From the NCBI GenBank assembly GCA_008921705.1, contig VFFE01007836.1, positions 1,433,442 to 1,497,441 on the forward strand: a stretch of 64,000 nucleotides of DNA, in the 5' to 3' direction. Made by a program: the position numbers and the translations under genes. The notes beneath the pieces are model-generated. The model searched no databases. It was not told the origin of the DNA and worked only from the letters and a program-made list of their open reading frames with translations. Shown here piece after piece: positions 49,157 through 63,480 of this stretch (position 1 is the first letter of the stretch; each line of letters opens with the position of its first letter). Origin of the DNA: Burhinus oedicnemus. Its lineage: Eukaryota; Chordata; Aves; Charadriiformes; Burhinidae.

Positions 49157-49330
49157 GAGATCAAGAGACCTGGGGTCTGTTTCTGCCCTCTTTACATCTT
49201 ATTGTGTGACATTGAGTAATGTGCCTTTCCATTCTTCAGTTTCCTTATCTGTAAACCGGAGAGAATAATGCTTTATCCTGCCCTTCTTAACGTGCTTTAA
49301 TATTCTCAACTGGAAGATGCTTTTTGGCAA
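49157..49330 (+). mobile_element. MIR SINE relic
   Basis: Follows the MIR consensus in order: GACCTGGGGTCTG, CTGCC, TTGTGTGACATTGAGTAA (MIR: TGTGTGACCTTGGGCAA), TTCAGTTTCCTTATCTGTAA, GAGAATAATG, then a diverged 3' part. About 170 bp of the MIR core and 3' half. MIR-type core SINEs predate the bird-mammal split, so this copy is very old. Confidence 0.75.
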
Positions 49331-52300
49331 AGATGTGCTAACCCCCAGCTCTCTCCCCTCATCCCAAACCTAGCTCACCATTTCAGTACACAATAACCTC
49401 CTACCTGAGTATTTGTGTCAGGATGTACTTTTTATCGTTTGTCTGGTTTCCAAATTCAACCGGTACTAGGGTTATCAGTCTTGTTACAATCCTTGTTCTG
49501 GTTTGTACGATCTGCCTTCCCTCCTCTGCAGCTAGCCTGGGAGGCCCTTCTCATTCTTTTCCATGGGAGAATTTTGCTCTTATTTTCCTGTGACTCAAAA
49601 AGCCCCTGAGCTGGAAAAGAGCAATTCTAGAGCATATGTTTCCCGTACTCTATTGAGTGAAATACCACTGTGAAAGAATATTGCCCTTCTGCATTTTCTG
49701 TGCTTGTAAAACACGTTTAGACTATCCAAGGATAAAAATTTATAAACCAATAAGAATAGAGATCTGAGCATTGGAGGAGACAACACCTTATTTCAGCCTA
49801 GTAAGACCTGTTCCCCAGGAGGTGTGTTTTTTGTGTTGTTAAAGTCATCATATATCTCATAAAAGCATCCTTTCCACCACCATTCAGTACCTGTCCTCTC
49901 CTTGGGTACTGAAATACTATTCATCTTTTCTGATGCAGTGATATGTCCTGCAGAAAGAAATATGGTTCCATTTTGGGGTTCTATGAGTAGACCTAATGGC
50001 TGTAAGTTACATGCCAAAAGGAATTTAAACATGAAATGAAACATTCTTTCGTTTCCACCAGACCCACCTGAACATTGTGCAAAAGCAAATGGAGGCACCC
50101 ATTGAGGACTAGCCCCACAATTTGAGCATATTCATTAGCCACTTTCATTGCTACAGTATACTGGCATAAATTCAGGAAAAAGTAAAACAAACAAAAAAAT
50201 TCCCTAAGGCTCGTGAATTCATGACCACAGTCCCAGAAATGCGACTGTTGATCCGTGTGCAGAAGAAACTACTGGTCATGTTTCCAGGGCCATTTGAATT
50301 CCATCAGGGGCCAAAAACCTGGATGACAGTTCTGTATAATTTTAGTGTGTACCATGTTGGAGAGCTCATCATTGGTGAGTGAACCAATTTTTCAGTAATC
50401 TTTGTCACAGCAGGCAAGATAGAAATTGGTCTGTAATTTGTAATCATTACTTCTTTGCTTGAGATTAATCCTGGATCACCCACAGTGAAAAAAGATGCCT
50501 CCTAACCTCAGGAAGGACCACTCTCCATTCAGAAGGCCACTGAGGATTGCTGTTCACAAAGCACACTTTGTCTTGACCATCCTTCTTTTTTATATCAGAT
50601 GAACTTTCATCTGTGTTCTACTTTTTGCTACAAGACTGAGTACTCCAGACATTTTACATAAAGCAATTTTCTCAATTCTTAGTATTGTGAAAGAGATTGG
50701 AGGGTGTGGGGGAAGGCTTTGGAGTTTTCCTATTGATATATTTTTCAGAAGGGACAAAAAAAAAGTGCTATGATGCACGCAAGTAGATTTGGGCAGTGAA
50801 TAGAAATAACCTTTATTAACACAGAAAGGCTCTACTTACTACCAGGTAGTTAATGTGAGGAATTTGGGCTAAAGGATACTGTGATTCTCAAGATCCAAGT
50901 TGGCTTCTGAAAGCAAAGCACCGACAAAGCAACCCAGCTAGTCTGGCACTGTGCTGTATATAATGAAACCTGTGCATTGGAAAGCCTCTGATATTCAAAA
51001 TGATTTCTTAACTAACTGACCGCTTTAAGGTAGTACCAAGATTTCTTATACAATGTTGTTCTTTTTTTTCAGTTGAAAGGCACTGGTCATTTGGTTATTG
51101 ATTCTCCTCCTTCCCCTTCCACTCCTGACCTTCCTTAAATGGACTAAAGGGAGCCCTGGCCTAGAGTTTGGTGTTCTGATGTAAAATGCTCTTCAGTTGA
51201 AATCAGATTATTTGCTTTAATATTGAACGGCTTCAAAATAAGAGAAACAGAAAAAGGAAGGGAAAAAAAAAAGAAAAAGATAGATATGTGACTACGTTGC
51301 AGGAATGGCTGCGGGATACCAACATTGAAAACAATAAACGTGGTCATAGTATTCATCAGGTGTTGCATTTCCAGTAAGGACAGATAAGTATTGAACAAGA
51401 ATGATAAATTCAGTGTATGATGGGTGAGAAAAGTCTTCTGGAGTGCTTAGGGTATTGGAGAGCCTATTTTACGATAAATAACAAAAAGGAAAAAGTTATG
51501 GAAGCTGAAGGGCAGTGTAAAAATACCAACAAATAGATATGAATGGCCTGCAATTAAATGGAAATTAAAGGTTTCTTGCCATCAGGTACCATCGTTGGTA
51601 TATACACACATCCATATGGTGGTATAAAACATATGGTGGTATAACCATCACTGAATAATCTAGGAGGTCCTTTACAGTATATTTCCTATACTGATGTATT
51701 CCTAAATAGCTGTGTTCATGTAATTTTCTTGGATTTGGATAAAATATCAGAATAATGTTTTGAGAGCTCAGTTTTCAAAGAGTGAGCATGTGAATTGAAA
51801 TACATGTGTAACTTAAAACAAGCTTTAGGATTAGGAATCTTTGAATAGCTTGTTTTGGTTAACTTTTCTCTTGATCTGTAAACACCAGTTATGGAGCTGA
51901 CTATAAAGAGAGCAGCATGAAATACTGGAAAAAAATGTCTTATGTAAATTACCGCTCATGTCTTACTGACGACTTCTTTTATTTAATTGAGAAGTTAGAA
52001 GCATCTGTCTTGTACTTCAGATTTAAGATAATTCCAAGAAGGGGACACTGGCAAATTATGTTTTTTCTAGTATATCCATTGAACCCATTAATTTTAAATG
52101 AATTGTTGGAGTGTCACTGGAGGGCTGTAGTTTGATTTTTATTTTTATTGGTGTTTGTGTTTGATGTGGAATGTGTATACATAACTGAACTGAACTCCGT
52201 ACAGAATTTGGGGGAAACTTGGCACCTTTTTTTATGTGCGTTAGAGACTTTCTTCTTTGTCTATCTGGGATGTCTCTGGTTTGGAGACTTTCCAAGATCA

Positions 52301-53179
52301 CCTTCATTTATCATTTGTGGTATGGTGTTCTGTTATGGGTTTCTCGCAGTCCTTCCTGATAGATCTGTTTTATTTGATTATGCACCAAGACAAGAGAGAG
52401 GAGGAAGGTTTGGATATTCAGGAAGAAAGTCTATGGCTCTGACAGGAGCCAAGCGTTGGCCTTCTCTGTGTCTTGCTCCTGGCTCTGAATGAAGGGGTGC
52501 CCCTCAGGAGGAACAGGGTAGGAGCCTGCTGAGCGAACTGATGCTGGCAGATACTTGGAGCATGGATTGAATGTGTGAGTGCCCTCTGTCTCTGTTTCTT
52601 CTTTATGCTCCAGGAACACAACAGGGGTCCAGCAAAAATGAAAGTAAATTGAGCAAAGACTGTCTATTTCTGTCCCATTTCTCCAAATATTTCTAAAGTG
52701 CAATGGTTTTGCATGCCAGTCCTTGCTGCCAGCTATGTCTGCACATCCTGACTCAGGGATGTGTAGTTGAGCAAAAATGAAAAGCTCCTCCTGGCTCCAG
52801 GTAACTTATAATGTGAATATTTATATAGAAAAATTGGGGAAGGGGGGCGTTGTGGCAGCAGGATGACTGCTGAGAGGAGACAACTGGACATTCATGAACT
52901 AATGAAGTTTGTCTGTTTCTGCTTCCATGCACACAAGAGATGTACTCAGATATATTTACTTAATTAATTTCTGCTATTGTCTCATTTTCTGTGCTCCTTT
53001 GTTGCCTGATCAATCTTCTTGTTATTTGAGCTTGCTCTTTTTCTTCTCTGAAACTGATATGTGCATAAGCTGTAGCAAAGATAGCTGAATATTGGAGATT
53101 TTGCATCTGTGACTCATTCTACTGTGAACTGAATATATTATTTTCTTAGCCTCTTTACCCTTTAGAAAATCATTGAGAG
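49331..53179. other. Non-coding stretch
   Basis: No supported exon. A 15-bp direct duplication (CATATGGTGGTATAA at 51613-51627 and 51630-51644) is the only local structure noted. Confidence 0.5.
51613..51644. repeat. Two-copy 15-bp tandem duplication
   Basis: CATATGGTGGTATAA occurs at 51613-51627 and again at 51630-51644 with two bases between. Probably a replication-slippage product. Confidence 0.8.
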
Positions 53180-53198
53180 ATATATATATATATATATT
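53180..53198. repeat. (AT)n microsatellite
   Basis: About nine uninterrupted TA units. Confidence 0.9.
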
Positions 53199-56100
53199 CA
53201 TTCCCTTAAATGAACAAACTCACATCTGCTGAAAGAATGTTTGAAAAAATACCCCAAAACCTGTGGCTTATTTTTTATATTTCAAAATTTGGTAATTTCA
53301 GTGAATTAGTGGTGGATATTTTTCTGCATACATCCTCCTAAAAATCAAATTCAGAACCCCACTTGGTCTACTCCATAGCAACTTAATTCCTTTAAATTTC
53401 AAAAGAGAAAGAACAACTAAAGAAAAAACAGTATAGATACAAAACAAATCTCCAAATGTAAGTTTTGGTTTTGTAAAAGTATTCTCAATCTGTATAGGTT
53501 TGTATTTTACGTTGCCTGCAGGGCTACGTTTCTTTTTCTCCATCAGGTAAGTCCTGTGTTACCTTTTGTGGACTCAAGAAGAGGCTGTGTGACCTACTGG
53601 GGAGTCAGGAACCCCCTTCCCTGTCGCTGAGCCTGGGCACATCCATGTTGCTCTACTTTCCATTCCTTGCTCTCAGCTGCTAATTGCATGTTGAGGAGTT
53701 CAAAACAGGGACCATCCCTTACGCTTGGTCTGGAGAGCACCAATCCCGGTGCAGTCCTGTTCGCTATCAAAACTCCAGCTTGCTGCTGCCAAACAAAGTG
53801 TAACTTTTTTGTTTTGCTTGTGAATATTATTAACAAGGAATGCTTCAGGAATAAAACGTGATGTCTGTATTGATAGCATGTGAATTGTGTAGTAAGTACT
53901 TGTAAGCAGTTCACACCAGAGATTCATTCAGCTTTTACTTTCACATTGTTAGTTGGAGAGGTAACTGCTTGCTTTCTTAATGAAAAATGAGGTTTGTGTT
54001 TTTCCTTAGTGCAGTAAATGTCCATGACTTATAAGATACTAGCAGCTGATATTGTCATGACTTTGATATGCAGAGAGAAACTTATACTTTCTATTAATAC
54101 TGTTTTCCTCATAAGGGGATGGTTCTCAATTGTATACAAGGATATATAGTAACAGCTTTTTTTTTTTTTATACTTTATCAGAAGTCTTCATGCATCTATC
54201 CTTTTGTAAATATACGAAGCTGTAGAGAGAAAAGCAAAGCCACAAAGAGAATTGTTAAATCAGACTTGATGTGCTTTGCCAAACAAAGGAAAAGTTCAAA
54301 CTGCATTGTAGATACAGTGCAAATGAATTTCTTTGCGGCCATAGACACTCATCTGTGGTCTAATAAAGATCATTCTAATTCTGTCCCTTCTTCAAGACTT
54401 TATAGCCCTGTCTGTCTGGGAATCCTCGTCAGAATTGTAGCAGACGGGGTGAGAACCTGGATTGCACTGGGAAGTTGGTAAGGATCTGAATGGGGCCCAA
54501 AACTGGTGGTAATCACAGGCCGTTTCAAATAGCCTACCAGAAAAATGTACTGGATTAAAGAATAACATTTTAAATAAGAACTCAAGTGTTCCTCCTTATG
54601 TGAATTCTTCTTTTGAAAATCATCAAAAAATTAAGACAGTTACAATATGTTTGAAAGTGCTGGGGGAGGAAGAAAAGAAGATAGTGCTCACAAAGACTAA
54701 TTGAAGCATAGAGATAGGTATCTTTCTGTATGTTCCATTTATTATTTTTTACCACTTCTTTTATTAACATGCATCTAGAGTTACATGTTGCTTTAATCTC
54801 CTTGATTAAGACTTGCTGAAAGGGTCTGTCATTATTTTTTGTCTGAGTGCCTCAGGTCCTACTTCTTGTTTTACATTAGCTGTGCTGACTACCTCTGACT
54901 TGAAAAGGAAATACTGTAGTTTTAGTAAAGTTTAGTAGGACTGAGTCTCTTTTTATTAGAAAACCCCCAAAACACAGCAAAAACCAAATGCCAGAATCCG
55001 TTGCATGAGTAAATACTATCTTCAGGGAGAAGACACCACTTTCCCACAACTGATATGCAGTAAATATTAATTTGAACAGCTTTTCAGAGCTGTTTTCCAT
55101 GTTCTTTTCGTACCACGGGTTTCCTATGAGTATTAATTTGCTGATGACATGTCTGTTTTTCCCTCCTCTAGTAAATACGTGTCTCCAAAGCTGAGATACG
55201 TTGTCTCTTTAGCTGGAAAGAGTTAACTCAGCTTGCCAGTGCTTTGCTGCTGAGCCACATTTAAGTAGTTCATTGGGGCATTGTGACTGTAAATGAGGTA
55301 TAGTGTCCTGACAACTGTTCATGATTTTTTTCATAAATAAATAAAACTGCATCAGAAGATGTTCTACTTCTAAGGAATAGACAGTTAAAGGTAGTGGCCT
55401 CCCCCCCAAGTTCCTAGAAACAAATTCACAGGAGTTTACTATGATTTCAGCCCAAGAGGGGAAAATATGTTTTTAATGTAGGATTTTTTTCCCCTGTCAG
55501 AGAGTTCAGGAAGATACTTAACAGGAGAATGAAATAAAGGTCCATTGTAAAGGTACCTAACTCATCATTACCACGTGCATCCTGTACATTTCTGCTGTAC
55601 TGTTGTCTTTGATATTATAAACTTGATTTTGATTTTTTTTTTCCCCTAAATTGGATTTTATATTCATGAGTATATATGGAATGATATAATTTAAAGAGTA
55701 TTTCTAACATATGGTAGAAGTATTTGTATGCATGCAAATACCACCCTGGATCACAACTCTAGCTATTAGATACCATATTTTGATTTTTCTTTGTGTGTGT
55801 GTGTATTGGAGAAAGAGATTCCAGTTGTGAAAGACGCCAGTTATACCTATCGGTTAGGGAATGCGAGATCTGCTTGGAGAATTGGTAGTTAAAAATGCAA
55901 TTTAAATATTCTGCTCTGTTAATGCTTCAGGTTAATAAAAACTGCTGTAAGGAAATATTTTAGGATATAGATATTTAGAGCAGTTGGATTACTTTTGACA
56001 ACAGTGCAAGGAATCCATTCAAAGCTGATTCTCCCCTTTTGTTCACTGAGGACCTGCAGAATCTAAGATAAAAATGGCAGTTGTCCTCAGGGCACCCTGA

Positions 56101-59100
56101 GGCATGTCATTAAAATTGGAATTTGATCCTCTTTTCATGGTTACTTGGGACAATCAACCACAGCAAACCTGAAAACTCATCAGTTTTCAAAAATATGACA
56201 TGCCCTTGACTTTGTCAGTTTGGATTCAATGTGCAAGATTTGAGTATTTCAGAATCCCTTTAGATGTCACTCTGTCTTCAAGAATACAAACATCGTGCCT
56301 TGTACTATATAAAAGATACAGTACTTCTAAACATTTATGAGCGCTTACCCTACTTATGACAAGGGACAAACTAAACTATAGTTGTCAAAGTAAAATGCTT
56401 TATTAATTGAAAATTTTGAACACTGCTAATTGTAATAAGTAGACATGTATTGAGTCCAGTTCTTTTTATCTATTAAAACAGTCTTTTAAATGGAAAATTG
56501 GACTGTCTGAAGTAGTCTGGAGCTTTCTAAAGCTGAGTGAAACTATCCATTCTACCCGGCTGTGTATTTCTATTTGATAACTGCAATTTTCAAAAATATC
56601 TGGAAAATGGATGCAGCACAACATTTTGCTGTTTATTCCTCTGTACCTGGCCTCTTACCGCTTTGAAGCACCTTGCCTTCCACCCTTCCAGGCTCCCAGG
56701 TTTTAAGAATTTACATATATTTTCATATGTAGTTTTTTAATCAATAGCAGAATAATCACTTTTCTGTTCCCTGCAAATGAGCTGCCAGAAAATTGCATTT
56801 TGTCTCCATGGCAGGGAAACCATGAGCTGGCCATTTTGCCATCACTGCAGCTTGCCATTGGGAGCTCACTGATGCTTGATGTGCTGGAAGCCATATGGCC
56901 TCCTCTCTCTGCTCTTCCTCTTGCTGCTCCCCTGAAAGTTGCAAGTGGGGAAGGACCAGCTGCTGACACCAAGGACAAACAGGGACTTCGTTCAAGAGAG
57001 GAACAATGATGGTGAGAGACCTTCAGCTGTACCTCGGCTTCCCCCCAAGACATTTTCCTTCCCGCTACCTCCTGTCCTTAAGCTTTCTGTAATATGCATA
57101 TGCTCCTTCCTTCTGGTTTTTTTTTTTGTACATCTCTTTTTACTTAGTCTGTAAACTAAAGTTCCTAGTTAAAATGCAAATTATTTGTAACTGCAAATCA
57201 ATTCATTTAATAATTGGCATAAAAGTGTTACACATGGAGCAGCACAAAACTTGGCAGCACTAGACAGGAGGAGGTTTCGGTGCCTAATCCCCACCAGGCA
57301 CATAGGTTAAGGTGTTTACTTGGTGCCATTTGTGTGGGAAGGAGAAACCTTGCCTGTTCATGTGGAAATTCCTAATTGCTTTCTTCGTTTTGACAGATTT
57401 ATGGTTTACAGTGAAACATAATTGCAAGTAACATAACAAAGTAACACTGATGAGCACCTGTAGTGTTGCTGTTATAAATAGGATGACTAGCGTACAGTCT
57501 TGATTATTGTAAGAGTACATTCATCTGAATTTTTCTTTCCATGTGGGTTACTCTCTTGGTCTTCTGCTTCAGTTTGCAGAATTCCTTCAGTCTTCAGCCC
57601 AGATGGGCAACATCTGTTGCCTCACTTTTCTCATCAGTTGTTCAACAGTGAAATGGTTAATAGGATGTGCTAGAGGCAAGTGAATACCTGGTAACCTGCT
57701 ACTTGTCCTGAATTTCCACTCTCATGATTTAAATTAATCCCTGGGTTTTTGGAGAACGCTCTGCTTTGTGAAGTTGTCCTCTGCAGAAAGGTGTTGGGCT
57801 TCGTAAGACAGAATACAATAGAATTGTGCCTCTGGCAGCTGAGGAAGTTACACATCTATATGCTCTGCAACATGCTGGAAAAAAAAAAAGAGATCCTGAG
57901 ATCTGCTGTGATGTCCACTTCACTGGTGTGACTGTTGAGGGGCTTCAGGTTGATAAATGAGGGAAGGAACCATGACCTAAAGTTGGAAGAGGTTGTGGAG
58001 GTTGGTATTTAGGACACCTCTGTTGTTTGTCTACTTCATGTACTGACTTTTGCAACAGTTGACAAATTATCCTATTTTTTTGAGCCTTGGTGTCCTTTTC
58101 TATATATTGAAAGTATTTCTGCATTTTAAAAAAGAAATGTCACTGGCAGAATGCTGTAGGAGCACAAAGTTTTGCAGAGACCGTAAAGCTCCTCATATTA
58201 GTTATTATGATGACATACAGTGAATATATATTACATCTGATATAACACACCAAGTAATTGATGAATAGCTGTCTTTATTGAGGAAATAAAGAAAAAGAAA
58301 GGGAACCTGCTCAAGAGAGCGAGCAGTTCTCTGGTTTAGAATTATCCAGGTCTCTGGCTTCACCGTATGCTGCATGGGGAAGGCTTTGCAAGCCTGGCTT
58401 TCGTCTGGTCCATTCTCTGCAGCTGAGGTGCGGAGTGGGCTGTGCACTCGCAGGCAGGTCCATCTCAGGCAGGACCCTCTCAGTCGCTGCAGTAGCCTCA
58501 GTTGCTTCATGATCAGCTGAGAGACACGTAGAGGGGATGTGAACTCCTGGTTCAAGTTTTCTTAGAAATAAGGTAGTATTTTTCTGAAAAGAACTGGACA
58601 ATGTCCAAACTTGCATTTATAGTACATTACAGGATTTTTTTCCAGAGCTCTGAGGTCAAGACCGTTGTGTCTACAGAGAATAAGAGTGAAATTTTGATAA
58701 GTCTGAGGCTGGGTGTGATGGTCTAATAAAAAGAATACTAACAGTGTGCCTGGATGGTGGCACAAGTCAAAAATGGCTTTGCTTGTGCCAAATTTTCGTG
58801 AGGGGAAAGTCCAACCTGTGAACTTCAGTTTTCAAAATCCTTCCAAAAATTCTGCCAGCGGACTGGCCCCTGACAAGTTCCTTGTCTGTCAGTGTTAAAT
58901 TGGAAAACCTGTCTACAGGAGGGATTCATAAGTAATGCAGGTGCAATGACAAAAAATCAAGAAAGATTTACTAGGGACTGGAAGGATGCCTACAGGTGTA
59001 TAAATCGTTTTGCTTCCTGTGGACGGTGACTTCATGTTGGATTGAAGAGTAGGTGTGCCAAGATGTCATCTTATGTTGATTTCTCCTTAAAATTTATAAT

Positions 59101-61699
59101 CAAATGCTGTTTGTTACATTTGATGTGAGGAGGAATGTTCTTGGGGATTATTTGATAGCTGCTTCTTGGTTTGTTTACTTATTTTTTATTCTTTATTTTT
59201 AAAATCAAGCATTATGATTGTGGATAAAATTTGAGAGGAAGGTCAGAGGAATGGAGATTAATTAAACTTGTGTTTTCGTACAAATTCTAGATTTTAGTTA
59301 CCAAAGATTATTTACATTTATACATTTGGATATTCCTGAAACAAAATCCATAAAGTAATAAAAGTATCATAAACTACCATCGGAAAAATCCAATTTAAAT
59401 GAGAAGAAAACTTATACCTTGTAAAGGATTTAAACATTCTACATTTTCTACAGCAGCTGAGCAGCAGCACTGGGGAACCAAAAAGCAAATTGGCTGTCAA
59501 ACATGACTCGGGGCGGGGGGAAGTGTGTGTGTGAAGCTATCGGCAATAATCACCTTTTAAATTAAAGGCTGATTTTTCAACAGAAAATGCACTTCTGTTG
59601 CCTGATTGCTTGCCTCATGCAATCATTTTGTTTTTCAAAATGTCACGCCTTGAGTTCATATTAGTATTAGGGAATTTCAAATTTCATTACTTGTAAGGAA
59701 AATTTCTAGGTTACAAAGGAAAGCTTGAGAAAATGCTCAAAAGTGAAAAATGAACCTTGAAAAAGCTTCAAAATGGGGAGACATTTAAAACAAGCTTTTT
59801 GTATGTTATTTTTAAGTACAAATTTTTAAAGTCAGTTCATCGTTAATTTTTCATCCTTTTTTATTTATTTATAAATCTTTCATTTACTAGTGTTAGTATT
59901 TAATGCACTAATTTTGGAAGGATTTGAATTTGTTGTCAGAATTTGTTAGAATTTGTTTTCATTAGCCTAAAGTGAAATCTTCATGATCAGTTATCTGCTA
60001 TAACTCCATTGACCTTGAATAAGGGGATGGCAAGGAGATTCCCACTCATTCTGTTTGCTCTGCCTGTTCCCCACTTACATGCTTTTATAGGACTATTTTT
60101 TCCTTTGTTTTGAACATGTAGTTTTTTTCATTCTCATAGTTCTGTGCCGTTGTGCTAAATGCCTCATAGGTGGTAGCAAAGGTATATGCATGTTAGTATA
60201 CTGAAAGTTATATATTTTATACCATACATGAAAAATTGAATTATGCTGTTATTGAAAATTGTTTATTGAAAATACAATACAAAATCTGAATAAATTCTGC
60301 TGTTACAAATCATGTATTTGGGTTGCAGTTGCTGTGAGACTGAACCCTTACAGGTTCTTAAACTTTCCTCAGGATCATTTTAAAGCTTCACTCAGCCTAG
60401 GATTTTAGCTTAAATCTGTTAAACAGAAAGGTCTTAAGATTGTCTGTCAGAGTTTTCTGTAGACAGTAACATAAATACGGGGCTTACTCAAATGCTGGCC
60501 TCTCTGGAGTCTGAGTACCTTGAGCAAGGTGCTTCAGAGCAAGATCTGAATCTAATATTAAAGATAAAATATTGATTGTTTAGATTTCTTGCTGAGAAAA
60601 CTCATTAGCATTTTAATATCAGCGCATGTGTATTTTCATATGACATTCTTTAAATTTATGTTTGGTCAATATGAAAAAGCCCTTCTTCTGAGCTTCAGAA
60701 ATTCCTATACTTAATTTTAAAGAGACATAGTTTTAGTTCTGTGACCTTTATCATAGCAACAGTGAAGAGTAAATCTCATTCAAAGCATTTAAATGAGATC
60801 AAACATAACCTGCAGAGTAGGTAGAATGGAGAGTCGGCTCTTTTTGTAATGCTTCTGAGCCTTCTTGCTTTTAGCCCTTTGTTGTTAAAGCACGACATAA
60901 ATGTGTTCCGATACCAGGCTAAATCGGTGTTAATGCAAGTGGCTGTGCTCTGAAATCACTGCAAATGAAATCTGAATCTGATACATAAAAACGAGTGCTC
61001 CCTTTAAATTTTAGTGGAAGCATTTACTTCACGTCCTAATAGTAGAAACATTTTACTGTTGGAGTGACAGTAGTACACACTAAAGACAGTGTTGGTAATA
61101 CACGTTAATGCTAGTTACACATGGAATTTTTGGGGTGTTTTTATCATGTTAAACCCCGCTGTGACACATCTCAACAAATAGCACCGATTAATCATTGCTG
61201 GTACGGCTTAGTTTTGGTCCATTTACTTTTCTGACGCCAAAAATGGAGAGTTGAAGGCATTTAATTATGAATATGTACTGAGGTATACTTCATTATTAAA
61301 TTTGAAAAAGACTTTTTTTTACAATAGAACATTTGTGAATTCAGAAGTCTTAGATGATGTTTGTTTTATCTACTCTATTGTACTTCCACCTTAGTGAAGG
61401 ATTTTATGATAGAAGGGAAATAGCTCGGTATCCTAGCTAAAAATGGCGTTGTAGAGCACATTATGTGAATGTGGCAATTGGGTAATGAGGGGTTTGTAAA
61501 CTTTGTAAAGTATATAATTCTCCTCCTAGGTTCTTACCTATCCAGACTTTTTATATCTTTAAGTACTTCATGATCAGTAAATAATAAATTCAATTTACTG
61601 AATAGAAGTTTTGTCACTTAGAAATACTCACTTGGAATATATATTTTTAATTGGCATCAATGGCACACTTCCCAGGGAGCATAACAAAATGGATCATTT
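53199..61699. other. Non-coding stretch
   Basis: 8.5 kb without a supported exon. A splice-like pair bounds 54394-54479 (acceptor CCCTTCTTCAAG, donor TTG/GTAAGG) with one open frame, but nothing in it is recognisable. A short inverted repeat ATCTCATT/AATGAGAT lies at 60773-60799. A poly-T run lies at 54159-54170. Confidence 0.45.
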
Positions 61700-62100
61700 A
61701 ATAGATGCCCAATCTCTCCATCCATCTATCTATCAGCGCAGCACATGATGTTTTGACTTTAATATGGTAATTATCTCAGGCTGACTTCAGAGGAAGAAGC
61801 TGCCACCCACACAGCAGTGCTTAATTACTTTAGACTTCAGTTTGCCAAGAGAAAAATTGACTTTTTTTTGCACATTGCATGGAATTGAAATGATTTCATT
61901 GTCATTTTATTTGAAATGCAGCCTGACATCACCATGGCATCATGGGAAAGAGAATGCAAAATTTCTCTGAAATTCTTAAAATAGGCTGAAAGCCGCCTTA
62001 TATTTTAATGGTTTTCTATGAAGCCTGTGTTCACATTCCTTGAATGTTAATGATGAGCTGCTTCAGCTTATGGGAGGAATTTTTTTCTGTGAATACATTT
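61700..62100. promoter_or_regulatory. Candidate conserved non-coding element (block 1)
   Basis: About 400 bp with evenly mixed composition, TTAATTA homeodomain sites, TGACATCACC, GCATCATGGGAAA and GAATGTTAATGATGAG, and no transposon resemblance. Frames on both strands are broken. Such blocks in gene-poor avian DNA are often vertebrate-conserved enhancers; this is inferred, not measured. Confidence 0.3.
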
Positions 62101-62439
62101 CATTTGCAAGCCAATGAATACAGTTTTTTTAAAAGTTGCCAAAACCTGATACAAACTTTGGCATTTTAAGGGCAGATGACTGTTCAAATTAATGTTTGCT
62201 CACTGTACAGTTTGAGAACATAACTAATAAGATGAAAGAGATAATGAATTAATGGCAGAGTGCAGGCAGCTTAGGAATCAAATAAGTAATTTTTTTTGTC
62301 GTTGACAATCACAGCTATTATAATGAAATGAGATAAAAAAGTTGTGTATGTGTGTTTTCAGCAACTGAAAGCTAAATTTAATATCTATGAAAATTAGTAC
62401 AAGGTTTTATGTATATGTTGTTAAACATGCTGCTAATTG

Positions 62440-62660
62440 ATTTGCCACACAAATACTGGAGGCAACCTGCTTGAATTAAATGCTGTAGATGGATTCTTGT
62501 GCTCAGAAGAGGAAGACTTGATTCCTAAATGTCTTACCCTATGTCCACTGCAGAAAAAGGGCCATTTTGGGATTGATTTCAAAGGCTTTATTGCATCTCT
62601 TGCAACCACTAATGCCAGCGGCGTTAAAATCCTAGAAGCCTAGGGGACAGGAGAGGAGAT
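62440..62660. promoter_or_regulatory. Candidate conserved non-coding element (block 2)
   Basis: Mixed-composition block with GGGCCATTTTGGGATTGATT, TTTATTGCATCTCTTGC and ATGCCAGCGGCGTTAAAATC, unlike the AT-rich surroundings. A 68-codon plus-strand frame (62437-62643) spans it but lacks splice support and family resemblance. Regulatory and exon readings are both open. Confidence 0.25.
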
Positions 62661-63269
62661 GAAGCAGACCAGTAGCCTGGGTCCCGTAGGGAAAAGCTCT
62701 TTGTTGCCAGGCTGGAAAGCGAATGCCTGGGTCTGGGCTCTGATGCCTTCCAGGGCTCTCTGTGGGTGGACGGCGCTTTGCAGGGCTGCGAGTGATGCTG
62801 ATGAGGTCTGAAAAATATTTAAAGCAATCTTTCTCTAACTACATGGCACGCTGTTGGCTGTGAGCAGTTGAAGGTTTGGGCCACTGTTTGAGCAGCATAT
62901 TCTATGCACATTTCACCTGGCCGTGGGTGCAGAACCGAGGCAGGAAAAAGCACATGTGTTTATCTGTATCAGAATCTGCAATAAATCTTCACATGGTGAA
63001 TCCTGCCAGTCTTGCTGTTATAATTTCACCCTCAACAAGAAAATTCAATATACTGTCTTCCCAAATGGCAAATAAATAATATCGAAACTTTCCTTTTTAA
63101 GGTAAGATGTATCTTCTTTTTTCGGTTTAGACATCTATATAGTGAAGACCCACTGAAATTATTATTTCATTGTCACAAACACTTTTCACAAAAGAAGAAT
63201 GCAGAGAAGCCTTTTGAAATAAATCTGGTGACACTAGAGAGTTTACAAATGCTAGCATATTAATATACA

Positions 63270-63480
63270 GCTAAAATAATAATAAAAAACACCATGCTGC
63301 TAAAGATGTTTAGTATTATCCGCTCGCTGCGGGAGTTTATTAGAAACTCCAGCTTTCTTTTATTAAAATTTCAATTGGCTTGGTGAATGAGATCCTATGT
63401 TAGTGTCATAAAGTGAGAAGCCAGAAGGAGAGAATATTGGCGTTTAAGTGCAGATTTCATTTTGAAATAGTGTATGTTAT
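63270..63480. promoter_or_regulatory. Candidate conserved non-coding element (block 3)
   Basis: Contains ATTATCCGCTCGCTGCGGGA, two CpG-bearing words unusual in this AT-rich setting, plus TTTATTAGAAACTCC and CAATTGGCTTGGTGAATGAG. No open frame and no repeat resemblance. Retained CpGs in such a background suggest constraint. Confidence 0.25.

Noticed and set aside
54394..54479. Splice-flanked segment with one open frame
   Set aside because: No recognisable peptide and no partner exon. Such pairs are expected by chance.
56703..57053. 116-codon minus-strand frame and overlapping frames in a G+C-richer patch
   Set aside because: Several overlapping frames on both strands open together, typical of composition and not coding.
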